DNA of 64,000 nucleotides, taken from Bombella dulcis (GTDB lineage: Bacteria; Pseudomonadota; Alphaproteobacteria; Acetobacterales; Acetobacteraceae). Where the stretch lies: assembly GCF_026385505.1 (NCBI RefSeq), contig NZ_JANIDV010000001.1, positions 62,001 through 126,000 of the forward strand. Direction: 5' to 3'. A program made the translations under genes and the position numbers. The notes beneath the pieces were generated by a model. It was not told where the DNA came from. It searched no databases and saw nothing but the letters and a program-made list of their open reading frames with translations. The first letter of the stretch is position 1, and the number at the start of each line of letters is the position of its first letter. Below are positions 1 through 9,638 of this stretch, piece by piece.

Positions 1-348
1 CAGGGTACGGCCCCGGCGGCCCGGCTGAACCTGCCCGGTGTCCAGATGGCAGGCAAGACTGGGTCGGCGCAGGTGCGGAATGTGCCACGTGCCCTGCGTG
101 AAAGTGGGCACTTCAACTCCATGAATCTGCCGTGGCAGTATCGGCCCCATGCGCTGTTCATCTGTTTTGCGCCCTACGACAATCCCCGCTATGCGGTGTC
201 CGTCGTGGTGGAACATGGTAATGCCGGTGCGACGGAAGCGGCCCCGCTGGCGGCGCAGATCATGACTGATGCGCTGGTCAGGGACCCGGCCAATCGTACG
301 TCCCTTTCCAAAGGTGTGGTTGCACGGGCTGACGGGCTGGATGACTGA
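1..348 (+). CDS. mrdA: Penicillin-binding protein 2, C-terminal fragment
   Basis: This is the last 115 residues of a gene that enters from the left edge; the frame is open from base 1, so the first ATG (base 46) is internal. The KTGSAQ motif near residue 19 of the fragment is the third transpeptidase motif (KTG) of class B penicillin-binding proteins, and the following 'FICFAPYDNPRYAVSVVVEHG' region is the usual tail of the PBP2 catalytic domain. PBP2 cross-links peptidoglycan in the periplasm during cell elongation and works with RodA, whose gene starts 15 bases downstream. The pairing with rodA is what separates PBP2 from the division enzyme FtsI. Confidence 0.9.
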   Translation, partial: QGTAPAARLNLPGVQMAGKTGSAQVRNVPRALRESGHFNSMNLPWQYRPHALFICFAPYDNPRYAVSVVVEHGNAGATEAAPLAAQIMTDALVRDPANRTSLSKGVVARADGLDD

Positions 349-363
349 AAAGAAGGGGGTGCC

Positions 364-1521
364 ATGTCGCTGAAGGACTTTACTGTCCCCCGTACGGCCC
401 GCCGCCTGCTGCGGGCCGAGCCAAATCTGCGCATGTTCTCCCGGCTCTGGCAGATCAACTGGTTTTTCGTGCTGCTGATCTGCTGTCTGGCGGGTGTGGG
501 CTATATTGCTCTCTATTCAGCCGGGGGGGGACGGGCGGAATCCTTTGCCCAGCCTCAGCTCATCCGTTTCTGTTTCGGTCTGCTCATGATGCTGGGCGTG
601 GCTCTGGCCAGCCCACGGGTCCTGCGGCTGCTCTCCGTACCCATCTATGGCCTGTCCATCCTGCTCCTGGCACTGGTGCTGAAGATGGGGCACGTGGGCA
701 AGGGGGCCGAACGCTGGATCAATCTGGGGGGCTTCCAGTTCCAGCCTTCCGAGTTCTCCAAGATTGCGCTGGTCCTCATGCTGTCGACATGGTTTTACCG
801 CATCGGGCGGGAGCGCATGGGCAACCCGCTGCGGCTCATCATTCCGGCTCTGCTGACGCTTCTGCCGGTCGTGCTGGTGCTGAAGGAGCCTAACCTGGGG
901 ACAGCAACCATCGTCGGCGTGATTGGGGCCTCCCTGTTCTTTGCGGCAGGAATGCGCTGGTGGCAGATCATCATTCTGGTGTCGCCACTGCCGTTTCTGG
1001 GGCCGTTCATTTACAGCCACCTCCATGATTATCAGAAGGCCCGGATTGACACCTTCCTGCATCCTGAGCGTGACCCGCTGGGGGCGGGGTACAACATTCT
1101 TCAGTCTCGTATTGCCTTGGGTGCCGGGGGACGGTGGGGGCAGGGCTATCTGCACGGGACGCAGGGACAGCTGAGTTTTCTGCCGGAGAAGCAGACGGAC
1201 TTCATTTTCACCATGATCGGGGAAGAATGGGGCTATGTGGGGGGAGCGGTCGTCATCGGGCTGCTGTTCCTGATCATGCTGAGCAGCATGCTGATTGCCC
1301 TCCGCTGCCGGAACCGTTTCGGGCGTCTGGTCGGGCTGGGCATTGCCATGGATTTCTTCCTTTATTGCGTGGTCAATCTGTCCATGGTCATGGGGGTCAT
1401 TCCGGTGGGCGGGGTGCCGCTGCCGTTGATCTCATATGGGGGATCGGCCATGCTGACCATGATGTTCGGTTTTGGCCTGCTGCTGTCCAGCTGGGTGCAT
1501 CGGGATGATCCGGACTACTGA
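364..1521 (+). CDS. rodA: Rod shape-determining protein RodA (SEDS glycosyltransferase)
   Basis: A 385-residue multi-pass membrane protein of the SEDS family (FtsW/RodA/SpoVE), which polymerises lipid II into glycan strands in the elongasome. About ten hydrophobic segments are visible, with the family's conserved loops: 'GAERWINLGGFQFQPSEFSK' near residues 105-125 and 'FLPEKQTDFIFTMIGEEWG' near 270-290, and 'PVGGVPLPLISYGGSAML' near the C-terminus. The length is normal for RodA. It follows mrdA by 15 bases, so the two are almost certainly co-transcribed; PBP2 supplies the transpeptidase activity for the strands RodA makes. A weak GGGGG ribosome site lies just before the ATG. Confidence 0.95.
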   Translation: MSLKDFTVPRTARRLLRAEPNLRMFSRLWQINWFFVLLICCLAGVGYIALYSAGGGRAESFAQPQLIRFCFGLLMMLGVALASPRVLRLLSVPIYGLSILLLALVLKMGHVGKGAERWINLGGFQFQPSEFSKIALVLMLSTWFYRIGRERMGNPLRLIIPALLTLLPVVLVLKEPNLGTATIVGVIGASLFFAAGMRWWQIIILVSPLPFLGPFIYSHLHDYQKARIDTFLHPERDPLGAGYNILQSRIALGAGGRWGQGYLHGTQGQLSFLPEKQTDFIFTMIGEEWGYVGGAVVIGLLFLIMLSSMLIALRCRNRFGRLVGLGIAMDFFLYCVVNLSMVMGVIPVGGVPLPLISYGGSAMLTMMFGFGLLLSSWVHRDDPDY

Positions 1522-1613
1522 TCTATTGGAACGGTAAGGAAGAAGCCCCATCTGGGGAGGGTCAGGTGCGGGGTGTTCCGTAACCGGTTCTTGTGTCAGG
1601 TGTCTGTTTTTCT

Positions 1614-2270
1614 ATGCATCAGTGGCTTCTTCCCTTGCTGGCTTTCACGACAGCGGCAGCGATTTTCACCATCACGCCGGGGCTGGACTCCGTCATGGTT
1701 TTGCGGACGGCAGCATCTGATGGGCGTCGGGCCGGTGTTGGGGCCATTTTCGGCATTGCTGCCGGGCTGAGCCTCTGGGGGCTGGCAGCCGCTTTCGGGC
1801 TGACGGCCCTGTTGGCAGCCTCTTCCACGGCATTTTTCGTCGTGAAATGTGTGGGTGCGGTCTATCTGGTCTGGATAGGCGTCAACCAGCTTCTGCGCCC
1901 CCGCATGGCCCTGACGGCTGAGGCAGGGCCGGAACAGGCCAGGCGGGTGGAGCATCGCAACGCCTTCTGGCCGGGGTTCCGTCGTGGGATGCTGACGGAC
2001 CTGCTCAATCCCAAGGCCGGGATTTTCGTGATCACCTTTTTCCCGCAGTTCATTCCGCCAGATGCGAATGTGGTGGCGTTCACGCTGGTACAGGTGGTCA
2101 TTCAGGTCCTGCTGACCTTCATATGGCTGGGGCTGCTGGTAGCCATGACAGTACCGCTGGCGCAGTTTTTCAACCGGCCTGTCGTGGTACGCCGTCTGGA
2201 CCGTCTGACAGGGCTGGTCTTCATCGCTTTCGGGGCCAAAATCTTCCTGACAGACAGCCCCTCGCACTGA
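1614..2270 (+). CDS. LysE/RhtB-family amino-acid exporter
   Basis: About 218 residues with six hydrophobic segments, of the LysE/RhtB translocator superfamily that exports amino acids or similar small metabolites across the inner membrane. The family signature is clear: 'FTITPGLDSVMVLRTA' near the N-terminus, 'GAVYLVWIGVNQL' in the middle, and 'LLNPKAGIFVITFFPQFI' after the central loop. A GTG at 1593 would add seven polar residues, but the ATG at 1614 places the first membrane segment at the very N-terminus as in relatives, so I prefer it. The substrate cannot be read from the sequence. The gene stands alone between rodA and a terminator shared with glyS. Confidence 0.88.
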   Translation: MHQWLLPLLAFTTAAAIFTITPGLDSVMVLRTAASDGRRAGVGAIFGIAAGLSLWGLAAAFGLTALLAASSTAFFVVKCVGAVYLVWIGVNQLLRPRMALTAEAGPEQARRVEHRNAFWPGFRRGMLTDLLNPKAGIFVITFFPQFIPPDANVVAFTLVQVVIQVLLTFIWLGLLVAMTVPLAQFFNRPVVVRRLDRLTGLVFIAFGAKIFLTDSPSH

Positions 2271-2282
2271 AGAGGGATATGG

Positions 2283-2320
2283 AAAAGGCCGGTGAGAGAA
2301 TGCTCCCACCGGCCTTTTTT
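2283..2320. terminator. Bidirectional hairpin terminator
   Basis: A 12-bp perfect stem (AAAAGGCCGGTG with CACCGGCCTTTT) and a 12-base loop, ending in six T on the plus strand and flanked by four A on the other side. It sits between the convergent LysE-type gene and glyS and can serve both. Confidence 0.85.
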
Positions 2321-2344
2321 ACAGTCCGCCTATGGCGTTGAAGA

Positions 2345-4450
2345 TCAGCCTTCAATACGGCCAAAGTCTGCGATCAGCTGACCATTGCGGCTGAAGGCTG
2401 ACAGCAGACGCAGGCGGTTGAGCCGCTGGTCTGCATCATCCGCATTGACAGTCACGGCCTCGAAGAAGCGGTCCATGATCGGGCGCAGGGCTGCAAGATG
2501 CTGCATGGCACTGGTGAAGTCATCATCCGCCAGACTGGCCGTGATCTTTGGTCCAGCCTTATTCAGGGCCGCATCCAGTTCACGCTCTTCATCCTGCACA
2601 TAGAGGGCTGCCTCCGGGGCCTGATGATGTGGCCCGTCCTTTTTCTCTTCGATGCGCAGGATGTTCGTGGCACGGCGGTAGGCTGCCAGAAGATTCTGGC
2701 CGTCTTCCGTGTCCATCATGTCGGAGAGAGCTTCCACGCGGCTGAGCAGGCGCACCAGGTCGCCATCCAGATGATCGGTGAAGAGGCTTCTGTCCTCCTG
2801 TACCTGTGTGACGGCCAGTGTGGCATCCAGCACGTCATGACGGCGGCCTTCATTGCGGAGCTGCACCCGGAGCCTGTCGGTAAAGAAGGGTTCCAATTCA
2901 TCAAGGGCAGAGTTTCTGCCGTCTTTCCCGGCGTAAGTTTCCGCCGCTCTGGAGAGCAGATTGCCGAGATCAAGGCGCAGGCCATTGTCCCGGATGGTAC
3001 GGATCACACCAAGGGCGGCACGGCGCAGGCCATAAGGGTCACCAGAGCCGCTGGGTGTTTCGCCAATGGCAAAGAACCCGGCCAGCATGTCCAGCCGGTC
3101 TGCCAGAGCCACGGCAACGGAGACGGGCGCACTGGCCGTGCCGTCCTGCAATCCACGGGGCATGTAATGTTCTGCCACGGCCTGAGCGACCTCCGGGGCT
3201 TCGCCGTCATGTGCGGCGTAATACCCCCCCATCACACCCTGAAGTTCAGGGAATTCACCCACCATGCCGGTCGTCAGGTCCGCCTTGGCAAGCAGGCCTG
3301 CCCGTTCGGCGTGTTTCACCTGTGCGTCATCCAGCCCCATGGCCCTGGCGATGATGCCTGCCAGAGTGCTGATGCGCCGTGCCCGTTCTTCCTGTGTGCC
3401 TAATTTGGCGTGGAAGGTGACGAGTTTCAGCGCATCGACACGATTGGCCAGTTTCGTCTTGCGGTCGAGGTCCCAGAAATGGCGGGCATCGGCGAAGCGG
3501 GCACGCAGAACCCGTTCATTTCCGGCAATGCAGAGCGTGCCTCCATCGCTGAAAGTCTGGTTGGCCACGAAAGCGAAATAGGGGGCCGCCTTGCCGTCCT
3601 TGGTACGCAGGGCGAAGTACCGCTGATTGACCCGCATGGAGACCTGCATGACTTCCGGTGGAAGGTCCATGAAGGCATCGTCAATGCGGCCCAGCAGAGG
3701 CACGGGATATTCCACCAGCCCGCTGACTTCCTGAACCAGTCCTTCATCCTCGACCAGTGTCAGACCCTTTTCCTCGGCGAGTTTGTGGACACCCTGACGG
3801 ATGAGGTCGGCCCGTTTTTCCTCGTTGATGACGACATGGCGGGTTTCAAGCTCACGCAGCCACTGTTCCGTGCTGGTGATGGTGAAGCTGCCGGGGGAGA
3901 GGGTGCGGTGTCCCTCAGTCACGTTGCCGCTTTTCAGCCCGTGGGCATCATCATCCTGACGGGCCAGGGAGAAGGGAACGGTCTGGCCATCCAGCAGGCA
4001 GGCAATGTGGTGCAGCGGGCGCACCCATGTGAACAGGGAGCCATTGCCCCAGCGCATGGCCTTGGGCCACGGGAATTTCCAGAGCAGGTCCGGCAGCTGT
4101 TCGGCAATCAGCTCGGCCGCCTTGACCGGTGGCAGGGTGCGGTTGAGAACCCAGAAGCCGTTTTCTTTCGTCAGCTCATCCGGGCTGACGCCATGCTTGC
4201 GGGAGAAACCGGCCAGAGCCTTTTCCGGGGCGTTCTCCCGTGGGCCACGCTCGGAGATGGTGCGGGTGGGGATGCTCTCATCCACTTCAAGGCTGGCGGC
4301 GATGTGACGGGCACCGTAGAAGCTACGGATATTGCGGGGTTTCAGGTCGGCGAGGGTCTGTTCCAGCAGGCGGGCAAGGTCCCCGGCGGCACGGGCCTGC
4401 ATCCCGGAGGGGATTTCTTCGCAGAACAGGTCAAGCAGCAGTTCAGCCAT
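2345..4450 (-). CDS. glyS: Glycyl-tRNA synthetase beta subunit
   Basis: A 701-residue beta subunit of the bacterial heterotetrameric (alpha2beta2) glycyl-tRNA synthetase; it binds tRNA-Gly while GlyQ carries the aminoacylation site. The N-terminus '[18 protein letters not shown]' is diagnostic and fixes the start at 4450; the open frame continues 38 codons upstream but that part is glyQ sequence in another frame. The central '[15 protein letters not shown]' block belongs to the HD-like region, and the C-terminal 100 residues to the DALR-type anticodon-binding domain. The ATG overlaps the end of glyQ by 8 bases, so translation is coupled and subunit stoichiometry is probably set this way. Length is normal for the family. 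Confidence 0.97.
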   Translation of the reverse strand: MAELLLDLFCEEIPSGMQARAAGDLARLLEQTLADLKPRNIRSFYGARHIAASLEVDESIPTRTISERGPRENAPEKALAGFSRKHGVSPDELTKENGFWVLNRTLPPVKAAELIAEQLPDLLWKFPWPKAMRWGNGSLFTWVRPLHHIACLLDGQTVPFSLARQDDDAHGLKSGNVTEGHRTLSPGSFTITSTEQWLRELETRHVVINEEKRADLIRQGVHKLAEEKGLTLVEDEGLVQEVSGLVEYPVPLLGRIDDAFMDLPPEVMQVSMRVNQRYFALRTKDGKAAPYFAFVANQTFSDGGTLCIAGNERVLRARFADARHFWDLDRKTKLANRVDALKLVTFHAKLGTQEERARRISTLAGIIARAMGLDDAQVKHAERAGLLAKADLTTGMVGEFPELQGVMGGYYAAHDGEAPEVAQAVAEHYMPRGLQDGTASAPVSVAVALADRLDMLAGFFAIGETPSGSGDPYGLRRAALGVIRTIRDNGLRLDLGNLLSRAAETYAGKDGRNSALDELEPFFTDRLRVQLRNEGRRHDVLDATLAVTQVQEDRSLFTDHLDGDLVRLLSRVEALSDMMDTEDGQNLLAAYRRATNILRIEEKKDGPHHQAPEAALYVQDEERELDAALNKAGPKITASLADDDFTSAMQHLAALRPIMDRFFEAVTVNADDADQRLNRLRLLSAFSRNGQLIADFGRIEG

Positions 4451-5360
4451 GAGTGGTTTCCTCCTCGTCTCCAGCAAGCCATGCCTCGCAGGCGGCTTTG
4501 GCCAGCGTGCGCACACGCCCGATATAGGAGGCACGTTCTGAAACGGAAATGACACCCCGTGCATCCAGCAGATTGAACAGATGGGAGGCCTTCAGGCACT
4601 GGTCATAGGCAGGCTGGGCCACACCGGCCTCGGAGAGGCGGATGGATTCGGTTTCAGCAGCCCTGAACTGGGCAAGCAGCATGTCCGTGTCGGCCAGCTC
4701 GAAATTATGCCGTGAATAGTCCCGCTCCGCCCGGAGGAAGACATCCCCGTAGGTCAGGCCCCGGCCATTGAAGTCGAGGTCATAGACATTCTCGACGCCC
4801 TGCACATACATGGCCAGACGTTCCAGCCCGTAGGTCAGCTCGGTGGAGGGCACGACGGTGGGAATGCCGCCAACCTGCTGGAAGTAGGTGAACTGCGTGA
4901 CTTCCATGCCATCACACCAGACTTCCCAGCCGAGGCCCCAGGCTCCGATCGTGGGGTTCTCCCAGTCATCTTCCACGAAGCGGATATCGTGCTTTTCAGG
5001 ATCAATCCCGATGGCCCGGTAGCTTTCCAACAGAAGGTCCTGGCTTTCCTGCGGTGTGGGTTTGAGCAGCACCTGATACTGGTAGTAATGCTGGAGGCGG
5101 TTCGGGTTTTCCCCATAGCGGCCATCGGAAGGGCGGCGGCAGGGCTGGACATAGGCAGCGGCCCACGGCTTGTGGCCCAGCGCGCGCAGGGTCGTGTGAG
5201 GGGAGAGCGTGCCTGCTCCAAGCTCGGTATCGTAAGGCTGGAGAACGGCACAGCCTTTCTGTGACCAGAACTGGTGAAGGCGCAGGATCAGGTCCTGAAA
5301 GCAGGGGGGCCGGGATGTGGACAATTCACTAGGCTCCATTAACGTAAAGATGGCCGCCAC
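4443..5360 (-). CDS. glyQ: Glycyl-tRNA synthetase alpha subunit
   Basis: The catalytic alpha subunit (305 residues) of glycyl-tRNA synthetase, a class II enzyme that activates glycine with ATP. Highly conserved blocks are visible: '[14 protein letters not shown]' near the N-terminus, '[18 protein letters not shown]' around residues 75-95, '[16 protein letters not shown]' and '[13 protein letters not shown]' in the middle. It precedes glyS and overlaps it by 8 bases. Two starts are possible: 5360 or the ATG at 5339 (MEPSELS), which would give 298 residues and is nearer to the usual family length. It is transcribed divergently from the DUF2076 gene. Confidence 0.97.
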   Translation of the reverse strand: MAAIFTLMEPSELSTSRPPCFQDLILRLHQFWSQKGCAVLQPYDTELGAGTLSPHTTLRALGHKPWAAAYVQPCRRPSDGRYGENPNRLQHYYQYQVLLKPTPQESQDLLLESYRAIGIDPEKHDIRFVEDDWENPTIGAWGLGWEVWCDGMEVTQFTYFQQVGGIPTVVPSTELTYGLERLAMYVQGVENVYDLDFNGRGLTYGDVFLRAERDYSRHNFELADTDMLLAQFRAAETESIRLSEAGVAQPAYDQCLKASHLFNLLDARGVISVSERASYIGRVRTLAKAACEAWLAGDEEETTHG

Positions 5361-5625
5361 ATTACAGGATGACCAGCCTTATCACCAGCGGGCAGAGCTG
5401 GAGAGGGGAAGATAGAGTGGGTCTCATGTACGGAGAGTTCTTTAAAAAACTGTCACGATGGGGGCATTCTGCGGGTATCGGCCTGGTGAAGGGGGTCGGG
5501 GGCCTTGCGGGGTGCGTGGAGCTGTATCATATCTTGGGGGATCAGAGAGGCAGTATCATCCGTTGATGCACACGGCCGAGGCCGGACGGGAAGGCTGCCG
5601 AGCAGTTGTGAAGGACAGTACGCCC

Positions 5626-6435
5626 ATGAATTCGGAAGAACGTGATCTCATAAGCCGCTTTGTTGCCCGTGTCGGTGGGGGCATAGGGCTGCCGAACGGT
5701 CAGGGGCCGTCTTCTCTGCCGCCTGTCGATCCGGAGGCGGATCGTTTCATTGCCGACAATTTCCAGCGTTTCCCGGAGGCCCGCTACCGCATCACACAAC
5801 TGGCTGTTGTGCAGGAGGCCGCCCTGTCGCAGGCGCAGGCTCGCATCCGTGATCTTGAATTCCAGCTCCAGCAGGCCAGAGGGCAGATCGCCCAGCTCCA
5901 GCAGCAGGCCAGCCAGTCGGGGCAGCAGGGCAGTGGGCAGTCCGGCGGGTTCTTCTCCGGGCTGTTCGGCCGTGGTGCGGGGACTACCGAGCCACCGCCC
6001 CGTGGGGCGTCCCTGCCACCGGGCTGGGGGCCGGCCTCCGGTGCGGCTGCCCCTGAGATGGGGCGGAGTTATTCTCCCCCGCCGGGCTATCAGCCGGGCA
6101 TGTTCGCGCGGTCCGGTTCCGGCTTTCTGGGGTCTGCCCTCTCCACGGCGGCGGGTGTTGCGGGTGGCATGATGGCGGCTCATGCTCTGGAAGGGCTGTT
6201 CTCCGGGGAGCATGAACATGCCCACGCAGAGGGCGGCGATGCCGGGATGGGTGATGGCTTTGGCAGCGAGACGACTATCATCAACAATTACGGTGACAAT
6301 TACTCCGATCCTTTCGCCGGGAGCGGAATGAACGCTCCGGGTTTCTCACCGCAGGATTTTGGTCCGCAGCAGGAGGCTCCGGTCGATAATGGCGGCGACT
6401 TCAATGGGGATGCGGACCGGGATGATTTTTTCTGA
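5626..6435 (+). CDS. DUF2076 family protein
   Basis: A 269-residue protein whose N-terminus (MNSEERDLISRFVARV) and next 100 residues match my memory of the DUF2076 family, described as periplasmic ligand-binding sensor-like proteins in proteobacteria; the function is unknown. Residues about 55-110 form a predicted coiled coil rich in Gln and Ala ('AQARIRDLEFQLQQARGQ'). The middle is Pro/Gly-rich and disordered. A small-residue hydrophobic stretch around 165-185 ('GSALSTAAGVAGGMMAAHAL') could be a membrane-associated helix. The tail is acidic with a His-rich patch (GEHEHAHAEGGD) that could bind metal. Start chosen at 5626 because the family begins there. The gene is isolated, divergent from glyQ. 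Confidence 0.75.
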   Translation: MNSEERDLISRFVARVGGGIGLPNGQGPSSLPPVDPEADRFIADNFQRFPEARYRITQLAVVQEAALSQAQARIRDLEFQLQQARGQIAQLQQQASQSGQQGSGQSGGFFSGLFGRGAGTTEPPPRGASLPPGWGPASGAAAPEMGRSYSPPPGYQPGMFARSGSGFLGSALSTAAGVAGGMMAAHALEGLFSGEHEHAHAEGGDAGMGDGFGSETTIINNYGDNYSDPFAGSGMNAPGFSPQDFGPQQEAPVDNGGDFNGDADRDDFF

Positions 6436-6569
6436 GCCTGTCTGACAGGTGAGGTCAGGGGCCGGGCCGGTATGGCCCTGCTTGTCATTTATGGAACATC
6501 CCGGCCATGACGGCCCCGCATTCAGGGCGGGATGTGTTGCGCAGGGGCTGACGAGACAGGACACGCATT

Positions 6570-8183
6570 ATGGACCACGCTCCCCAGCCCGTTCTCGGGC
6601 CTGATGTCAGTGAGACGGACTCTTCCATGCCGGATCAGACCCTGTATGACGTGGCGGCCGTGGAGGATGTGAAGGAAGGCGAGGTTCTTTCCATCATCCT
6701 CAAGGAGCGGCCCATTGCGTTGGTGTGTGTCGGCGGGGAGGTTCATGCCGTGGGGGGACGGTGCCCGCATAAGGGGGCACCGCTGCGGGGGCGTCTTCAC
6801 TGTCGCAGCAAGGTGCATGGGGATGTGATTGTCTGTCCGTGGCACAAGGCCCTGTTCGGGGTGCGTGACGGAAAGGTGAAGGAACCTGTCGCTTTTGCGT
6901 CCCTGCCCGTCTATCCCGTCCGGCTTGTTGAAGGGCGGGTTCTTGTAGGGGTGAGTGCGACGAAGCCTGCTCCGGTCACCAGACGCATGGAGGACCAGTC
7001 CGTTCTGGTGCTGGGTGGTGGGGCGGCGGCGGCCAGTGCCATCTATACCCTGCGTGAAGAAGGCTTCGGCGGGAGCATTATCCTGATCGGGGATGAAAGT
7101 TCTCTCCCCTATGACCGTCCTTCACTCAGCAAGGGCATTTTCCTTGGAGGACCCGACAAGGTACAGCCCCCACTGCTGCTGAATGAGGGGTTTTTCGCCC
7201 ATCATGAAATTACCCGCGTGCAGGGGACGGTAGCGTCTCTGGACTGTGAGACACGGCGGGTCCGTCTGGAAGATGGGCGGGATTACAGTGCAGATCATGT
7301 GCTGATCACGACAGGGGGCCGCCCCGTGAGGCCGGACCTTCCCGGTATTGGTCTCGAGGGGGTGATGACCCTTCATGATGTCCGTGATGCACGGGACATC
7401 TCGCAGAACATCACGGGGGAACAGGCCGTCATCCTGATCGGGGGCGGGCTGACCACGCTGGAGCTTGCATCCGCCCTGAGGCAGAAGGGAGCCGGAGTGA
7501 CGGTCATTGCACCGGATCAGGTCATTCCGATGGAGGCCCAGTGGGGGCGGGAAGTGGGCCGTGTCCTGCTGCGCCTCCATACGGATAATGGTGTGGCTTT
7601 CATCACGGACAGTTCAGTGGTCGGCATTTACGGGACGGACAGGGTCGAGGGGGTGGAGCTGGCCGATGGCATGAAGCTGCCCTGCACCCATGTGCTTGTG
7701 GCCGTCGGGAACGAGCCATGCCGGGGATTTCTGCCAGATGACGTGGGAACGGAACCGGAAAGCGGGACCACAGGCATTGTCGTGGATGACAGTATGCAGG
7801 TCCTGCCGGGTATTCATGCCGCCGGGGATGTGGCCACGTTCCGTCATGAAGGCACGTTCTATCGTATAGAACACTGGCGGCAGGCTCAGATTGAGGGACG
7901 TGCCGCCGCCCGCAGCATTCTTGGTCTGCCTCGCCAGCCCATGCCCATGCCGTGGTACTGGACGCAGCAGTTCGGCAAGAAACTGGAATATATGGGCTGG
8001 GGTGAATCGTTTGACCGGGTGTTGATTGAGGGGGACCTGGGCGGGTTCGATTTCATGGCGGTCTATATGAAGGACCAGAAGGTGGTGGCCCTGGTTTCGG
8101 CTGGCCGCTCTTCAGCCATGGCCCGGGCTGCTGTTGATTTCGAGGGATTTGTTGAAAAAGAGGTCAGGACAGTCATTATCTAG
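6570..8183 (+). CDS. Rieske [2Fe-2S] / FAD-dependent pyridine nucleotide oxidoreductase (AIF-type)
   Basis: A 537-residue fusion. Residues about 25-128 are a Rieske ferredoxin domain with the cluster ligands C65-P-H67 and C89-P-W-H92. Residues about 143-460 are a two-dinucleotide-domain reductase: FAD-binding 'VLVLGGGAAAASA' near 146, 'LPYDRPSLSKG' near 180, and an NAD(P)-binding 'VILIGGGLTTLELASAL' in the centre. The last 80 residues resemble the AIF/BenA-type reductase tail ('HWRQAQIEGRAAARSILG'). This layout is that of AIFM3-like proteins and of ferredoxin reductases of Rieske oxygenase systems, with the ferredoxin fused on. No oxygenase gene is adjacent, so its electron acceptor is unknown. 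An alternative start is the ATG at 6627. Confidence 0.85.
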   Translation: MDHAPQPVLGPDVSETDSSMPDQTLYDVAAVEDVKEGEVLSIILKERPIALVCVGGEVHAVGGRCPHKGAPLRGRLHCRSKVHGDVIVCPWHKALFGVRDGKVKEPVAFASLPVYPVRLVEGRVLVGVSATKPAPVTRRMEDQSVLVLGGGAAAASAIYTLREEGFGGSIILIGDESSLPYDRPSLSKGIFLGGPDKVQPPLLLNEGFFAHHEITRVQGTVASLDCETRRVRLEDGRDYSADHVLITTGGRPVRPDLPGIGLEGVMTLHDVRDARDISQNITGEQAVILIGGGLTTLELASALRQKGAGVTVIAPDQVIPMEAQWGREVGRVLLRLHTDNGVAFITDSSVVGIYGTDRVEGVELADGMKLPCTHVLVAVGNEPCRGFLPDDVGTEPESGTTGIVVDDSMQVLPGIHAAGDVATFRHEGTFYRIEHWRQAQIEGRAAARSILGLPRQPMPMPWYWTQQFGKKLEYMGWGESFDRVLIEGDLGGFDFMAVYMKDQKVVALVSAGRSSAMARAAVDFEGFVEKEVRTVII

Positions 8184-8277
8184 GTGGAATGGATAGGGAG
8201 GAAGGCCTTCTTCTGGTCCTTCTCGGTTCGTCATTCGGGACGACATTTGAAAAAGGGCCTGCTTTTCAGGTGCATAT

Positions 8278-8306
8278 TTGACAATGAAGAGACACAATTA
8301 TTAAAA
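8278..8306 (+). promoter_or_regulatory. Possible sigma-70 promoter in AT-rich region
   Basis: A consensus -35 hexamer TTGACA lies at 8278-8283; TATTAA (15-base spacer) or TTAAAA (17-base spacer) follows as the -10. It would drive the FemAB-like gene with a leader of about 170 bases. The AT-richness of the area makes chance matches easy. Confidence 0.35.
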
Positions 8307-8470
8307 AGTGGTCATTTCGTTCTAAATACATGAAACTTTAAGTGAAAATTAAGTATTAATTCATTCGGCTTTAATTTATTAATCGTTTAAATCTTCTGAT
8401 TTTTTATTTATTAAAAAATTTATTAATTACCATGAAGGTTATGTGATGATAATAAGCAGTCTGATCTATT
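8300..8470. other. AT-rich intergenic stretch upstream of FemAB-like gene
   Basis: About 170 bases made mostly of A and T (runs such as TTTATTTATTAAAAAATTTATTAATTA), in clear contrast to the GC-rich surroundings. There is no open frame of note. It may be a curved regulatory region or a target of an H-NS-like silencing protein; this is inference from composition only. Confidence 0.5.
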
Positions 8471-8480
8471 CTGTTTCATC

Positions 8481-9446
8481 ATGTATTGCGGCCTCATGTG
8501 TAATAATGCATTCATCCGGAAATCCGAGCCTATTTTTCATCAGGAATGGTGGCTGAATACAGCAAGCCGTCAGACATTTTCTTCCATAGACATAGAAATG
8601 GGCGGCAGGGTCGTGTCCCGCTTTCCGTTCGTGCGGAAAAAGGCCCTGGGGTCCTATGTCATCAAGATGCCGAAATATACCCGGACGCTGGGGCCGCATT
8701 TTTCCCTGCCCCAGTCCAAGACGTTCCGTTATGAGCAGAATATCCGGCATGTCGTGGACAGGACGATCGCCAGCCTCCCCAAGCATCATGGGGTCCATTT
8801 CTTTCTGGACCCGGAAAATGATTCGTCCTTTGCGTTCCGGCTGGCCGGTTTCAAGGTGTTTCAGGATTTCACATTCCGTATTCTCCCTGAAAAATCTCTG
8901 GAAACGGTCTGGCAGGACTGTGACCAGAAGACACGGAACCTGATCCGCACGGCCGACAAGAAACTGTCCGTCCGGCAGTCTGGTGATACGGAAGCATTTG
9001 TCACTCTGGCCAGACGGGAGCAGCCACACAGTCATCATGACTTTCCACTGCTGAAGGCCCTTTTTACGGAGGCTCACAGGCGGGATCAGGCCATCGCCCT
9101 GTATGCGTACGATCAGGATGAACTTGTTTCGGCTGCGCTGCTGATCTGGGATGACCGGACCTTGTATTACTGGCAGTCCGTCCGGTCGCACCGCTCCAGA
9201 ATACCGGGCATGAACATGCTGCTGATCTGGAAAGCCATCGAATATGCCAAGGAGCGGAACCTGATTTTTGACTTTGACGGGTTCGGGTCCGTCCGCACGG
9301 CCAAGATGCTGGCCAGCTTCGGGCAGAAACCCGTCACCCGGTCAGAAATCAGGTTTGGTACGCCTTCCTATAATGTGAAGCGGTATGTCATTGATCTGGT
9401 CAAGCGTTACATGCTCCGGAAATACAGATGTTACGACTTGTACTGA
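8481..9446 (+). CDS. FemAB-like GNAT acyltransferase
   Basis: A 321-residue protein resembling the FemAB/BioF2-like branch of the GNAT superfamily. The N-terminal 'EPIFHQEWWLNTAS' block, the 'YTRTLGPHF' segment, the 'LIRTADKKLSVR' helix after the middle, and the C-terminal half with 'SAALLIWDDRTLYYWQS' and 'GMNMLLIWKAIEYAKERNLIFDFDG' are typical. Relatives transfer amino acids or acyl groups onto peptidoglycan or exported polysaccharide and lipids; the substrate here cannot be told. The start at 8481 is the first possible ATG after an in-frame stop, but no good ribosome site precedes it; 8499 is the alternative. It is an orphan with no capsule or exopolysaccharide genes next to it, and it sits behind an AT-rich region, suggesting a different history from its neighbours. 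Confidence 0.7.
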   Translation: MYCGLMCNNAFIRKSEPIFHQEWWLNTASRQTFSSIDIEMGGRVVSRFPFVRKKALGSYVIKMPKYTRTLGPHFSLPQSKTFRYEQNIRHVVDRTIASLPKHHGVHFFLDPENDSSFAFRLAGFKVFQDFTFRILPEKSLETVWQDCDQKTRNLIRTADKKLSVRQSGDTEAFVTLARREQPHSHHDFPLLKALFTEAHRRDQAIALYAYDQDELVSAALLIWDDRTLYYWQSVRSHRSRIPGMNMLLIWKAIEYAKERNLIFDFDGFGSVRTAKMLASFGQKPVTRSEIRFGTPSYNVKRYVIDLVKRYMLRKYRCYDLY

Positions 9447-9638
9447 GGCGCATACGGGCGACCGCCAGCAGGCCGGGGTGACTGATTAGGATTGGCTTTT
9501 CCCCCATGATTGGGGTAGGAAACGGCCTTATGAGAAGAGCTGCGTTCAGGGCGTGGCTGCCATTCCATGCAGTGAGCCGGAAGAGCAGGAAAAGCCTGTA
9601 CAGGCCGGGCCATGAAGAGATTGACGAGGTTTGAATTC

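Noticed and set aside
5369..5566. 65-codon open frame between glyQ and the DUF2076 gene
   Set aside because: No ribosome site, no domain, and it occupies the shared promoter region.
9594..9605. GCCTGTACAGGC palindrome before aspS
   Set aside because: A perfect 12-bp palindrome, but short and GC-rich, and too near the start to separate from chance.
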